Below, piece after piece: positions 34,540-43,047 of a stretch of 64,000 nucleotides of DNA. Within the stretch, counting starts at the first letter, position 1; each line of letters begins with the position of its first letter. The stretch comes from Bosea sp. 124 (GTDB lineage Bacteria > Pseudomonadota > Alphaproteobacteria > Rhizobiales > Beijerinckiaceae): NCBI RefSeq assembly GCF_003046175.1, contig NZ_PZZM01000001.1, positions 939,001-1,003,000 of the forward strand, given 5' to 3'. The translations under genes were made by a program, and so were the position numbers. The notes under the pieces were generated by a model. That model worked only from the letters and a program-made list of their open reading frames with translations, did no database searches and was not told the origin of the DNA.

Positions 34540-35876
34540 CCTCGCTGCGCACGCGACTGTTCGTAATCCTCGTCGCCACTACCGGCCTGATCTGGCTGGC
34601 TGCGACCGCCTGGATCTATCTCGGCACCAAGGCCGAACTCGAACGCGTCCTCGATACGCGCCTGCAGGAGGCGGCGCGCATGGTCTCCTCGCTCGTCCGG
34701 GATGCCGGCGCATCGGCGCCAGCCGCGATCGCCGCGACGCCGCAGGTCACCACGAGCGAGCCCGGCGGCTATGAGCGCCAGCTCTCCTGCCAGATCTGGT
34801 CGCTGGGGGGACGGCTCGTCGCGGCTTCGACGGCCGCACCCGCCGAGCGACTGGCCGGCCATGCCGCCGGCTTCAGCGACAGCCTGATCGACGGCGAGCT
34901 GTGGCGCGTCTACGCCATCGAAGACGCCGCCAAGGATGTCCGGGTTCTGGTCGGCGATCGGCTCGGCTTGCGGGATCGCCTCGTCAACGACCTGGTCATG
35001 GGCCTCGTCGCACCGACGCTGCTGATGTTGCCGCTGTTTGCGGCGCTGATATGGATGAGCGTCGGGCGCGGTCTGTCGCCCTTGCGCGGGATCGCCGCCG
35101 ATCTGCAGCAGCGCGCGGCCGATGATCTTGCTCCGCTCCACGCCAGGGTGATCGACGAGATCCGGCCCGTAACCGATGCGCTCAACGGCCTGTTTGTGCG
35201 CCTGGACGCCGCACGCCGGCACGAGCGCGAGTTTACCGCCTTCGCCGCGCACGAGTTGCGCACCCCGCTCGCGGGCATCCGAACCCAGGCCCAGATCGCC
35301 ATGGCTGCCGACTCGACCGAGATGCGGACGGCCGCACTGGACCACATCATGCAGGGCGTAGACCGCACGGCACGCCTGATCAGTCAGTTGCTCGCGCTGG
35401 CGAGGCTGGAGTCGGACGCCGAGCCGAGCCGGCGCGAGCCGGTCAATCTCGGGCAGCTGCTCCGAGACATCGACGGCGAAGGCCCGAGGCGGCCGTCGAT
35501 CGTCGTCGAGATCGATGCCGCCCTTGACGCAATGACGGTGGAAGGGGATCCCGACCACCTGAAGCTGGCCCTGCGCAACCTCCACGACAACGCCTGTGGC
35601 CATAGCCCGCCAGGCGGTCGCGTCAGGTGGCTCAGGACCGGAGACGCCGCGCTGGCTGTCGATGACGAAGGCCCCGGTGTTCCCGCAGACGAAATGGCCC
35701 TCGTCAGGCAGCGGTTCTATCGCGGACGCACGAGCCGACATGCCGGAAGCGGGCTGGGGCTCGCGATTGTCGACGTAGCCCTGCACAGTGCGAAAGCGGA
35801 GCTCGGCTTGGGCACGCCGCCAAACGGGCGGGGCCTGAGAGCGGCCGTGTATTTCGATCGGCGCGGTAGAGCGTGA
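34536..35876 (+). CDS. Sensor histidine kinase partner
   Basis: 446 residues: first helix (about 6-28), periplasmic region with one Cys, second helix (about 155-178), HAMP, HisKA H239 in FAAHELRTPLAG, HATPase motifs NLHDNACGHSPPGG, DEGPGVPAD and SGLGLAIVD. The N box Ala/Cys variant NLHDNACGH is slightly unusual. Translationally coupled to the regulator. Confidence 0.92.
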   Translation: MTSLRTRLFVILVATTGLIWLAATAWIYLGTKAELERVLDTRLQEAARMVSSLVRDAGASAPAAIAATPQVTTSEPGGYERQLSCQIWSLGGRLVAASTAAPAERLAGHAAGFSDSLIDGELWRVYAIEDAAKDVRVLVGDRLGLRDRLVNDLVMGLVAPTLLMLPLFAALIWMSVGRGLSPLRGIAADLQQRAADDLAPLHARVIDEIRPVTDALNGLFVRLDAARRHEREFTAFAAHELRTPLAGIRTQAQIAMAADSTEMRTAALDHIMQGVDRTARLISQLLALARLESDAEPSRREPVNLGQLLRDIDGEGPRRPSIVVEIDAALDAMTVEGDPDHLKLALRNLHDNACGHSPPGGRVRWLRTGDAALAVDDEGPGVPADEMALVRQRFYRGRTSRHAGSGLGLAIVDVALHSAKAELGLGTPPNGRGLRAAVYFDRRGRA

Positions 35877-36006
35877 GCTCAGACGCTTGCCAGATGCTGC
35901 AAGTCCGCTATCATAAAGCTGCACAATCCCACTCAGTACTCCCCCACAGAGCGGGAATTGGCGGCGGAATTTCCCTTGTTTTTCAAGGAATACAGGACTG
36001 GCCGGT

Positions 36007-36032
36007 AGGTTCGAGTCCTCTCCTGGGCACCA
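36007..36032 (+). other. tRNA 3' fragment, probable attachment site core
   Basis: The bases read as T-loop (TTCGAGT), T-stem 3' strand, acceptor strand CCTGGGC, discriminator A and CCA. The 5' strand of the T-stem (GTAGG) does not pair fully with CCTCT, and no D-arm or anticodon arm precedes it, so the left part is foreign. This is how the tRNA-end core looks at the distal end of an integrated element. A tyrosine integrase begins 82 bases later. The parent tRNA would begin GCCCAGG; its identity is not known. Confidence 0.65.
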
Positions 36033-36113
36033 CTCTTTCTCGCTTTCGCGTCAAAGAGTTAAGCATTGATAACGAGTTACATGGTATCCGCTTTGACACT
36101 GCGGTTTGACACC

Positions 36114-37844
36114 ATGGCTCTTGCAATGTCCCGACCCTTCGCTACCAAGCAGGGTTCCTACTACCTGAACGTGAAGGTGCCACTGGCGCTTCGCCCGCTC
36201 GCCAAAGGCCAGCGGGTGAGCCTTCCCGTGGACGGCGAACACCACACGGTGGTCGTCAGCGACAAGGTCGTCCTGTCGCTTCGGACCAAAGAGGCAAAGG
36301 TCGCCAAGGAGCGTTTTCCCCTCGCGCTGAATGCCCTCAATGCCTTCTTCGAGACCCTCGGCCAACCGCCCCAATCGTTGAGCCGGGTGCAGGCGCGGGC
36401 TCTCGCCGGCGAGATCTACAAGGAGGCCGTGAGCGACCTCGATCACGACGACGCCGTCGCCGATCAGGTCGAGGCGCATCGTGATGCATTCCAGGCCGCC
36501 GCCGATCACTACCAAGGCCAGGGAGCCAACGAGAAGCTCGCCGAACTCGAAGCCGCCATCGAGATGTATGATGAGCGCGCCATGCTGGCCTGGGGGCTGA
36601 AGCACGGCGATCCGCTCCTGTCCCGCGAGGAGCTGCTGGAAGGCTATTTCGGACCGATGCTCGACGAGAAGCTGGCGCAGTATCACCTGCGGATCGATGC
36701 CGGGTCGCGTCAGAAGCTGTTGAATGCCGCGGATCGCATGGGCCAAGAGTTCATCGACACGGCGGAACGCCGGCTGAAGGCGAACGACTATCGCGATCCG
36801 GTCGCCGCAGAGCTGCCGGCCTTCACGCCGCCGCCGCGGCAGGCCACTCCCTCTCCTCGTCCTGCGCCGCGCCGCTCTGCGGCCAACACGGTCGAAGTCG
36901 TCTTCGAGCGCTGGAAGGAGGCGCACGCCAAGAAGCGCAAACCGTCCACCTTCCGGCGCTACGGGCCCTCGCTGGCGTCATTTCACGCGTTCTGGGGCGA
37001 GCGTGACGTAGGCCTCCTGAGCCAGGACGATGTCTGGCAATGGGCTCTAGAGCGCGAGAAGGAAGTCGGCATCACCGCCAGGACGATCAACAAGAACGAT
37101 TTGGTGGCGATTTCCTCTGTGTTGGGCTGGGCGTCGACGTATCCAGGCAAGAGGCTCCTGGTGACAAATCCCGCAAAGGGCGTCAGCCTCGAAGTCGAAT
37201 CCAAGACCGAAAAGCGGGAAAAGGCATTCCGCGATGATGAGGTCGCCGCGATCCTCAAGGCTGCCCGTAAGGCCCGCGGCAACCCGGAGTTTCCAAGAGC
37301 CGCCGCCTCCAGGCGATGGACAGCCTGGATCTGCGCTTACACCGGCGCCCGCATCCAGGAGGTCTGCTGGCTCAAGCGCGAGGACATCAAGCGCCAGGAT
37401 GGCATGTGGGTCATCCACTTTTCTCAGACGAAAACCGACGTGGCGCGGACGATCCCCATGCATGCCGCCCTGATCGAGGAAGGCCTGCTCGCCTTTCACG
37501 AAAAGGCCCCCGAGGGCTTCCTGTTCGCCGGCGATAAGGCCCAGCAGGAAGGATCGACGCGCACGCCGCAGGAGCAGCGTGCGAGCGAACTTGCCGAGTG
37601 GGTCCGCAAGCAGGTCACGCTGGATAAAGGCCTCAGCCCCAACCATGGCTGGCGCCACACCTTCATTACGCGGGCCGAAGAGGCTGGCATTCAAAAGCGC
37701 TTCGCCAATGCCATTACCGGCCACAATCACAAGAAGGATGTGTCGGACGGCTATTTTTCGGCAAGGCCCAAGGCGCTGAAATCCAAGATCGACGCGTATC
37801 CGCGCTACGAACTCGACACGAAGGAGGATTCACTCGAACCATAA
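36114..37844 (+). CDS. Site-specific tyrosine integrase
   Basis: About 576 residues. N-terminal region starts SRPFATKQGSYYLNVKVPL, the DUF6538 type found in alphaproteobacterial integrases, followed by a long helical arm-binding/core-binding region and the catalytic domain. Catalytic residues visible: Arg in YTGARIQEVCWL, Lys in FSQTKTDV, HGWRHTF (H-x2-R), GHNHK and Tyr in SDGYFS. The ATG at 36114 is chosen; 36066 or 36126 are alternatives without a clear ribosome site. It lies just after a tRNA 3' fragment, so it is the recombinase of an element inserted at that tRNA. Confidence 0.9.
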   Translation: MALAMSRPFATKQGSYYLNVKVPLALRPLAKGQRVSLPVDGEHHTVVVSDKVVLSLRTKEAKVAKERFPLALNALNAFFETLGQPPQSLSRVQARALAGEIYKEAVSDLDHDDAVADQVEAHRDAFQAAADHYQGQGANEKLAELEAAIEMYDERAMLAWGLKHGDPLLSREELLEGYFGPMLDEKLAQYHLRIDAGSRQKLLNAADRMGQEFIDTAERRLKANDYRDPVAAELPAFTPPPRQATPSPRPAPRRSAANTVEVVFERWKEAHAKKRKPSTFRRYGPSLASFHAFWGERDVGLLSQDDVWQWALEREKEVGITARTINKNDLVAISSVLGWASTYPGKRLLVTNPAKGVSLEVESKTEKREKAFRDDEVAAILKAARKARGNPEFPRAAASRRWTAWICAYTGARIQEVCWLKREDIKRQDGMWVIHFSQTKTDVARTIPMHAALIEEGLLAFHEKAPEGFLFAGDKAQQEGSTRTPQEQRASELAEWVRKQVTLDKGLSPNHGWRHTFITRAEEAGIQKRFANAITGHNHKKDVSDGYFSARPKALKSKIDAYPRYELDTKEDSLEP

Positions 37845-37854
37845 GCGCTACTAG

Positions 37855-39537
37855 ATGGCGAACTTGATCCATAGCGTCGACCCTGGCACTCGCGATCTGG
37901 CCTCGCCAACGTCACCAGACGTTAGGTATGAGCCTAAACGGGTCGTTTGGTCATTTCGTCGTAAGGGGGCTTGCCGCCACATTGGCGCAGACGATCCACA
38001 GGCCTTTCGGAGACCCGCAGTGGCGAGCGTGAAGCCCAAACTCCCGCCGACAGATCTCGAGATCCTTCGCGAACTGGTCGATCCGCAGCGCAACTTCATC
38101 AAATTGTTTTCTTGGCAGGGAGAGGGCTTCGCTTCCGTATCGGTTGGTGCGGGCCGAGAAGCCTTTCCCATTGCATCGCAAGGATTCAGGTCCTGGCTGC
38201 GGCAACAATTTCGAGTAGCAAATGAAAATCGCCATCCTTCGCCATATGCCTTGCGCACAGCGATCAATGAAGTTGAAGATCAGGCGTCCGACGAGCCAGA
38301 ACTAAGAACTTTCCGCCGGCTCGGAACTCATAGAGATGGCGCTTGGTTTATTGACCTAGGCACTGACTCTAGAGAAATGGCGATGGTGATTCCCGGTTAC
38401 TGGAAGCGCATGCATGATAAGGATATCAGCTTCGTCAGAAGCCGATCGATGCGCCCATATCCCAAGCTTAAAGCCGAGGGAGCCCTCGAATCTAACGGCG
38501 AACTCGAATTTGCCACTCGTGCGGCTCACCGTCAAACGTTCAAGGAATTTGCTGCTCTTTTGAATTTAGACACACAACGGGATTTCCAGCTGATCATGGC
38601 CTGGTGCGTATGTGCGCTAACGCCTGATGGGCCTTATCCAATCCTAACTGTCTGCGGCGATCAGGGATCTGCGAAATCTACACTCGTGCGATTGATACAT
38701 GAACTCATCGACCCTAGTCACGCGCCGCTTCGATCTATGCCAAAATCGGAAAAGGAATTGTTCATATCGGCCAGCAACTCTCATGTACTGTCTTTTGATA
38801 ATGTCTCGTCGATTTCGCCGGATCTGAGCGACAATCTATGCAAAATCTCGACCGGCAGCGCTGTTGCATTGCGTCGTGCGGGAACTTTTACGGACGAATA
38901 TTACGTCGAGTTCAAAAATCCTATTATCTTGAACGGAATTGGCGATCTCGTTCTGAGACCGGATCTGGCGGACCGCACGCTCATGATCAACACGAGTGCA
39001 ATTCCTTCAGAATCGCGGCGCGATACGGCATCAATCAGCGCAGCATTCCAGGCGCTTCTGCCAAAGCTCACAGAAGCTCTTTTTGATCTCCTTGCCCTTT
39101 GCCGCCACAAGCTGATGTGTATGGCTTGCGGCTTGGCGGAAGTGCCGAACAAACTGCCTCGAATGGCTGAATTCGCAAAGATCGGAACCGCTATCGAGAG
39201 CGTTTTCGACGGGCCGGGCAGCTTCATGGCTGCCTATGACAAGAACCGTGCCGTGGTAACGAACGACCTCGTCGAGCGCGATCCCATCCTTCTGGCGATT
39301 CTCGAATTGTGGGACGACAAGGGCGACTGGAAGGGAACGATGCAGGATCTTCAGGTCGAAATCGCCAAGCGTCTGAAGGCATCGGGGGCAGCTAAACCGG
39401 TTCCATCGGGGCTCGCGCAGATTTCGGCCCATCTCAAGCGGATCAAGCCCATTCTCAACGAACACGATATCATCGTGCACATCGGTCGGGCGAAAACATC
39501 CGATCGGAGAAGCACCGTGAATCTATTTAGACTCTAG
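37855..39537 (+). CDS. P-loop ATPase adjacent to integrase, unknown function
   Basis: 560 residues. A Walker A motif CGDQGSAKSTLVR lies near residue 275 and a Walker B-like LSFDN about 40 residues later, followed by a sensor-like ILNGIGD. This order resembles helicase superfamily 3 / primase-associated ATPases of phages and mobile elements. The region has visibly more A+T than its neighbours, which suggests recent acquisition. Starts 10 bases after the integrase and is probably part of the same module; a role in replication or excision of the element is inferred. Confidence 0.75.
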   Translation: MANLIHSVDPGTRDLASPTSPDVRYEPKRVVWSFRRKGACRHIGADDPQAFRRPAVASVKPKLPPTDLEILRELVDPQRNFIKLFSWQGEGFASVSVGAGREAFPIASQGFRSWLRQQFRVANENRHPSPYALRTAINEVEDQASDEPELRTFRRLGTHRDGAWFIDLGTDSREMAMVIPGYWKRMHDKDISFVRSRSMRPYPKLKAEGALESNGELEFATRAAHRQTFKEFAALLNLDTQRDFQLIMAWCVCALTPDGPYPILTVCGDQGSAKSTLVRLIHELIDPSHAPLRSMPKSEKELFISASNSHVLSFDNVSSISPDLSDNLCKISTGSAVALRRAGTFTDEYYVEFKNPIILNGIGDLVLRPDLADRTLMINTSAIPSESRRDTASISAAFQALLPKLTEALFDLLALCRHKLMCMACGLAEVPNKLPRMAEFAKIGTAIESVFDGPGSFMAAYDKNRAVVTNDLVERDPILLAILELWDDKGDWKGTMQDLQVEIAKRLKASGAAKPVPSGLAQISAHLKRIKPILNEHDIIVHIGRAKTSDRRSTVNLFRL

Positions 39538-39976
39538 CTGTCGGTCCCGCTTCCTGTCTTATACAAGCCGTGCGGAGGCTGCAGCAACCGCGGATACGAG
39601 GGTAGGTCCGAGCACCCTCCGCAGGGCGCCAGCCGGGCGACAAGTCAGCCGGATCGTCTACGACGGCCAAACCCCATTTAAATGACGGAAGTGTCGGTTA
39701 ATCTGGCTATCGGAATACTCCGGAGAGTACTTGGCAGCTCATCTTCAAGGCATGGCTGCTGTAAACCTCAAATCCCCAGCAGAACGGCAATGACTTAATA
39801 ACCAAGCGGGGCGCTGCGGAGGCTGCGGAAGCTGTCCGCAGCTGGTGTTTTGGGGTATCGACCGGCGGACGATGGGTGTTGACACATTCTCGGCGCGAGC
39901 TTGCCGAGTATGGGCATCAAGCACTGGTGGCGGGCTGAGAGGGCTGAAGCGCCCCTACGAGCCGCCGGAGCGGTTG
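39538..39976. other. Gene-free interval
   Basis: No convincing gene, RNA or terminator was found in these 439 bases. Open frames here have no plausible composition or start. It separates the rightward integrase module from the leftward cluster. Confidence 0.5.
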
Positions 39977-40918
39977 TTAAATGTTTTCCATCCACTCCCC
40001 TAAGCGCACCTCCACAAACACATGCGGCGCGCCCCGCAACACGGTCGACGTAAAGGTGAAGCCATGCCGGATCGCCGCTTGCATGTGCAGGGGATCGGCT
40101 GTCCTGGCGCGCCCGTTGATGAGTTCCTGCACCGCGAGCTTGGCATCGCGATCCCCAGTCCCGCGCCGTGCGGGCCAGACGGCGATCTGGGCACAAGAAA
40201 GATAGCCAGCGATGAGCGCGCCCTCCGCCGCGAGCCGCGTCCGATGCATCGCCGGGCTCGGACGAAGTGCTTCGGCGAACAGGCGATCCGCGGCCGCGAA
40301 ATAGTCCCGCGCTTTCGCGAGCACAGCCCTCATGTCGAGCCCCTCAGCCGCGAAAGCAGCCAGAACGGGAAGCTGCTCGGGCGTGTAGATCCCGCGGCTC
40401 GGCAAGCTCTCGACCTCGGCGTCGAGGTCGAACCCATTGACGGGCCAGGGGTACACGGCACTCTCCCGTTCCGAGACGTCGGGCTGCGGCGGCACGGCGA
40501 GCTGCCCCGGGCTGAAGGCTGCCTGTGCGATGCGCCCGCGGACGTAGTCGCCGCTGCCTTGCCAATTGGCCAGCCAGTCGCGGCTGGGCTGCATGGCGAC
40601 TTTGGCGTCCACATCGTCCAGATTCCCGACAGGGAAGATCGCGACGATCATCGCATGCGCCCCGGCGATGGTGAGCAGGGCGATCCGTTCGAGCGCACCG
40701 ACGCCGTCCTGGCTGACGCTCCAGCCGTAAGCATTGCGATGAGCCTCGGCCTTGACGGCGGCATCGCGCAGATCCGGCCTCGACAGACGAAGCGCGACCA
40801 TGTCGGCGATCGCGGGGTCGTCATGAAGCCGGGCGAGGATCGCCATGATGGGATCGGCGTGCTCGCGGATCTCGCGATCGTCTGACGGTCCAGGCTGGAA
40901 CTCGAGTTTGTTGGTCAT
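39977..40918 (-). CDS. Hypothetical protein, last gene of the leftward cluster
   Basis: A 313-residue soluble protein with no recognised domain. It is acidic and largely helical; residues 20-120 and 175-260 are the most ordered-looking, with Trp-rich stretches (SRDWLANWQGSGDYV). An AGGA lies upstream of the ATG. Codon use matches the other cluster genes. Function unknown. Confidence 0.7.
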   Translation of the reverse strand: MTNKLEFQPGPSDDREIREHADPIMAILARLHDDPAIADMVALRLSRPDLRDAAVKAEAHRNAYGWSVSQDGVGALERIALLTIAGAHAMIVAIFPVGNLDDVDAKVAMQPSRDWLANWQGSGDYVRGRIAQAAFSPGQLAVPPQPDVSERESAVYPWPVNGFDLDAEVESLPSRGIYTPEQLPVLAAFAAEGLDMRAVLAKARDYFAAADRLFAEALRPSPAMHRTRLAAEGALIAGYLSCAQIAVWPARRGTGDRDAKLAVQELINGRARTADPLHMQAAIRHGFTFTSTVLRGAPHVFVEVRLGEWMENI

Positions 40919-40978
40919 GTGGAAAAGTCCTGTTTTGGGGGCGAAAACCAGTCGGCTTCATTGCCTCCCTCTCAAGAC

Positions 40979-41006
40979 AAAGGGCGCCCCCAGCGGGACG
41001 CCCCTT
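40979..41006 (-). terminator. Hairpin terminator after unknown paralog A gene
   Basis: On the minus strand a GC-rich stem (AAGGGGCG / CGCCCTT with one bulge) is followed by TTTGTCTT, 24 bases after the stop of the gene at 41030. Confidence 0.55.
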
Positions 41007-41029
41007 CCTGTCGTGGCTCTGACGGTCGT

Positions 41030-41935
41030 TCAGTCGAGCGGGTGCGCCGCGAGCATGTCGCGCAAGGATTCTCCCATCTTCGTGGCCAGTGACAGGATGG
41101 CGGTGAGCCCCGGCGTCGGGTGGGGGATGACCTCGTTGGCGAGCCGGGACCAGGGCTCGAACTGGTTTTGGACCGGAGCCACTGCGATGCGCAGGAGCGC
41201 GATCCGGGCCTGGAGCTGCGCGCCCTTGAGCGCCATGGCGATGTCGTCATGCTGCTGGCGCGCAAGATCGCCCTCGATGAGCATAGCGGCCAGCCGCGCG
41301 GCCGCCCGGGCGTGCCGCTCGACGTCGCGGTAGAGGGCCTCGAAGTCCGGGACCTGCAACAGGAAGGCGCGCAAAGACGCCGCGTCCTCGACGCGATGCA
41401 CAGTCGCAAGGCTCCGGGCCGCGGCGAGTTCGCGGAAACGCGACACGGCATGGGCGAGAGCGTTCGTGGCGACGTCGCCGGCCGTCGCCACTGAGAGCGT
41501 CTCGATCCCGAACGCCGCCCGGGCGATCGGCTCAAGCGTCGGGTCATCGAGTTCCTGGAGCGCGCGGAGGAGGGCAAAGCCATGTTCTCGTTGCGCGTGC
41601 CGATCAGCTGCGGTTCTCGCCGGCAGCAGCGCGAGCGCGAGCGTCGCCTCCTCGTTCAGGATGGCGAAGGCATGCGGCGTGGCGACGTGCTGGCGCACCA
41701 GGAACGGAGCCGACACTTGCGCGAGCTCGATGAAGCGCTCGAGCTCGGAGGTGCGCTGGGCGCAGCGAGCCGCGATCGCGACGAGCGAAGGGCTGTTGCG
41801 GATGAACCCGGCATAGTCGCTGTCGGTCGGGTTCGTGAGGCTCACGGCGGCGAGTTCGCCGATGACGGCGTGGATCGTGTCGTCGAAGGCGATGTGGTGC
41901 AGGGAGAGCGGGCTGGAATCGGTGCTGGCGGTCAT
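41030..41935 (-). CDS. Hypothetical protein, paralog A of the cluster
   Basis: 301 residues, no recognised domain, mostly helical and Ala/Arg-rich. It aligns over its length with the protein at 44841-45737: VIGELAAVSLTNPTDSDYA versus VVDELAAVTLSAPTLRDYA, ELERFIEL versus EHERFIAL, LLPARTAADRHAQREHG versus LIPARSGADRHARREQG, and C-terminal LRDMLAAHP versus LRDMAAAHP. Identity is clearly above chance but moderate, so the duplication is old. Each copy has its own terminator. Confidence 0.75.
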   Translation of the reverse strand: MTASTDSSPLSLHHIAFDDTIHAVIGELAAVSLTNPTDSDYAGFIRNSPSLVAIAARCAQRTSELERFIELAQVSAPFLVRQHVATPHAFAILNEEATLALALLPARTAADRHAQREHGFALLRALQELDDPTLEPIARAAFGIETLSVATAGDVATNALAHAVSRFRELAAARSLATVHRVEDAASLRAFLLQVPDFEALYRDVERHARAAARLAAMLIEGDLARQQHDDIAMALKGAQLQARIALLRIAVAPVQNQFEPWSRLANEVIPHPTPGLTAILSLATKMGESLRDMLAAHPLD

Positions 41936-42000
41936 GTCTGTCTCGGGATCGGTTGAGCAAGGGCCCGGATGGGCGTCGGTTGTCGGGGAAGAGAGGAAGA

Positions 42001-42022
42001 GCCGGGCGCTCCTGCGCCCGGC
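42001..42022 (-). terminator. Hairpin terminator
   Basis: Perfect 8-bp stem GCCGGGCG / CGCCCGGC with a 6-base loop, followed on the minus strand by TCTTCCTCTCTT. Nine bases after the stop of the gene at 42031. Confidence 0.65.
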
Positions 42023-42030
42023 CTGTGTGA

Positions 42031-42891
42031 TCAGGCCGCGCCGGGCTGCGGGTTGGTGGCCTTCGGCTGATGCGTGAGGGTGCGCTGGCTCGGGCTCGAC
42101 CAGGACGCGCTGGCGGCTGGTGCGACGCCCGTGACGTGCTGGAAGATGATCTGCTCGACGATACTGAGCAGACGCTCGGCGTCCTCACCGCGGGGGCGGA
42201 ACAGGTAGAGCTCGTCCGCCGGCGAGACGCGCACCCCGGTGCCGAACCGGTAGACGGTGAAGCGCTGAAGATCGCACGGCGCGCGGCCGAGCAGGGCGCA
42301 GTGCGCCATGCCCTCCGGCGAGACCAGCCAGGCGTTGAGGCTGGCGTTCGCCAGGGAGTCGTGGAGACGCTTCTCGAAGGCGCGGGCAGAGAGGCCGTGC
42401 GGGAGAACGACCGAGATCACGCGCGGCTGCAGCTCGATCGGCGCGCCGGGTTTCGGCTGCCGCATGGGCCTGATCTGCTGCAACGTCCAACGGTCGAAGC
42501 CGAGATCGGTGACGTCGCCCGAGATCGTCCGACGGTGGGCCGCATAGCGGTCGGCGTTCAGCGCATCCATGCGGTCGCGCGGATCGGCACATTCGGTGGC
42601 GGCCACCTTGTAGACGGGCGCCAAGAGGTCGCGCGCGGCGCCGAGCAGGCCGGTCTGGACGCCCGGCATGCTGTAGCTCTGACCACAGGCGGCGACGTAG
42701 ACGTTGACACGCCGCCCAGGCTCGTAAGCCTCCTCGAAGGCGGGCTTGGTGAAGGCGTCGCGCGGGAGTTTGGCGATGGCATTGCCACCGACCCGCGGCC
42801 AGTCGGTCGGCACATAGCGGTCGACCGCGGCGGCGGAGTGGGCGGGCTTGATCGAGCGGCCGATGCAGGCCGGGATGGTCTTCTTCGTCAT
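42031..42891 (-). CDS. Hypothetical protein with basic N-terminus
   Basis: About 286 residues from the ATG at 42891 (a second ATG at 42912 is possible). No domain recognised. Parts suggest a globular fold with beta strands around VNVYVAACGQSYSMPG and RVISVVLPHG. The C-terminal 40 residues are Ser/Pro-rich and disordered. It contains three Cys. Lies between the AAA+ gene and paralog A. Function unknown. Confidence 0.65.
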   Translation of the reverse strand: MTKKTIPACIGRSIKPAHSAAAVDRYVPTDWPRVGGNAIAKLPRDAFTKPAFEEAYEPGRRVNVYVAACGQSYSMPGVQTGLLGAARDLLAPVYKVAATECADPRDRMDALNADRYAAHRRTISGDVTDLGFDRWTLQQIRPMRQPKPGAPIELQPRVISVVLPHGLSARAFEKRLHDSLANASLNAWLVSPEGMAHCALLGRAPCDLQRFTVYRFGTGVRVSPADELYLFRPRGEDAERLLSIVEQIIFQHVTGVAPAASASWSSPSQRTLTHQPKATNPQPGAA

Positions 42892-43047
42892 GATCTTCAG
42901 TCTTTTCTGCATGGATGTTGGCGGGCTTTTCGGGGGTCTGTGTTCCGATGCCTCACGCTTCAGGCTCGTCTTGACCTTCGCGGCGAAGCCGCCCCGGCTT
43001 GAACGAGCCACTCCCGATCGACCGGAGGTCGCTCGGGTCCTCTTTCA

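Noticed and set aside
36007..36032. Complete tRNA gene
   Set aside because: No D-arm, anticodon arm or matching 5' acceptor strand precedes the 3' end.
39795..40196. 133-codon minus-strand frame in the gap after the P-loop ATPase gene
   Set aside because: Overlaps the end of a better gene in another frame and has a Cys/Arg/Ala-rich low-quality sequence.
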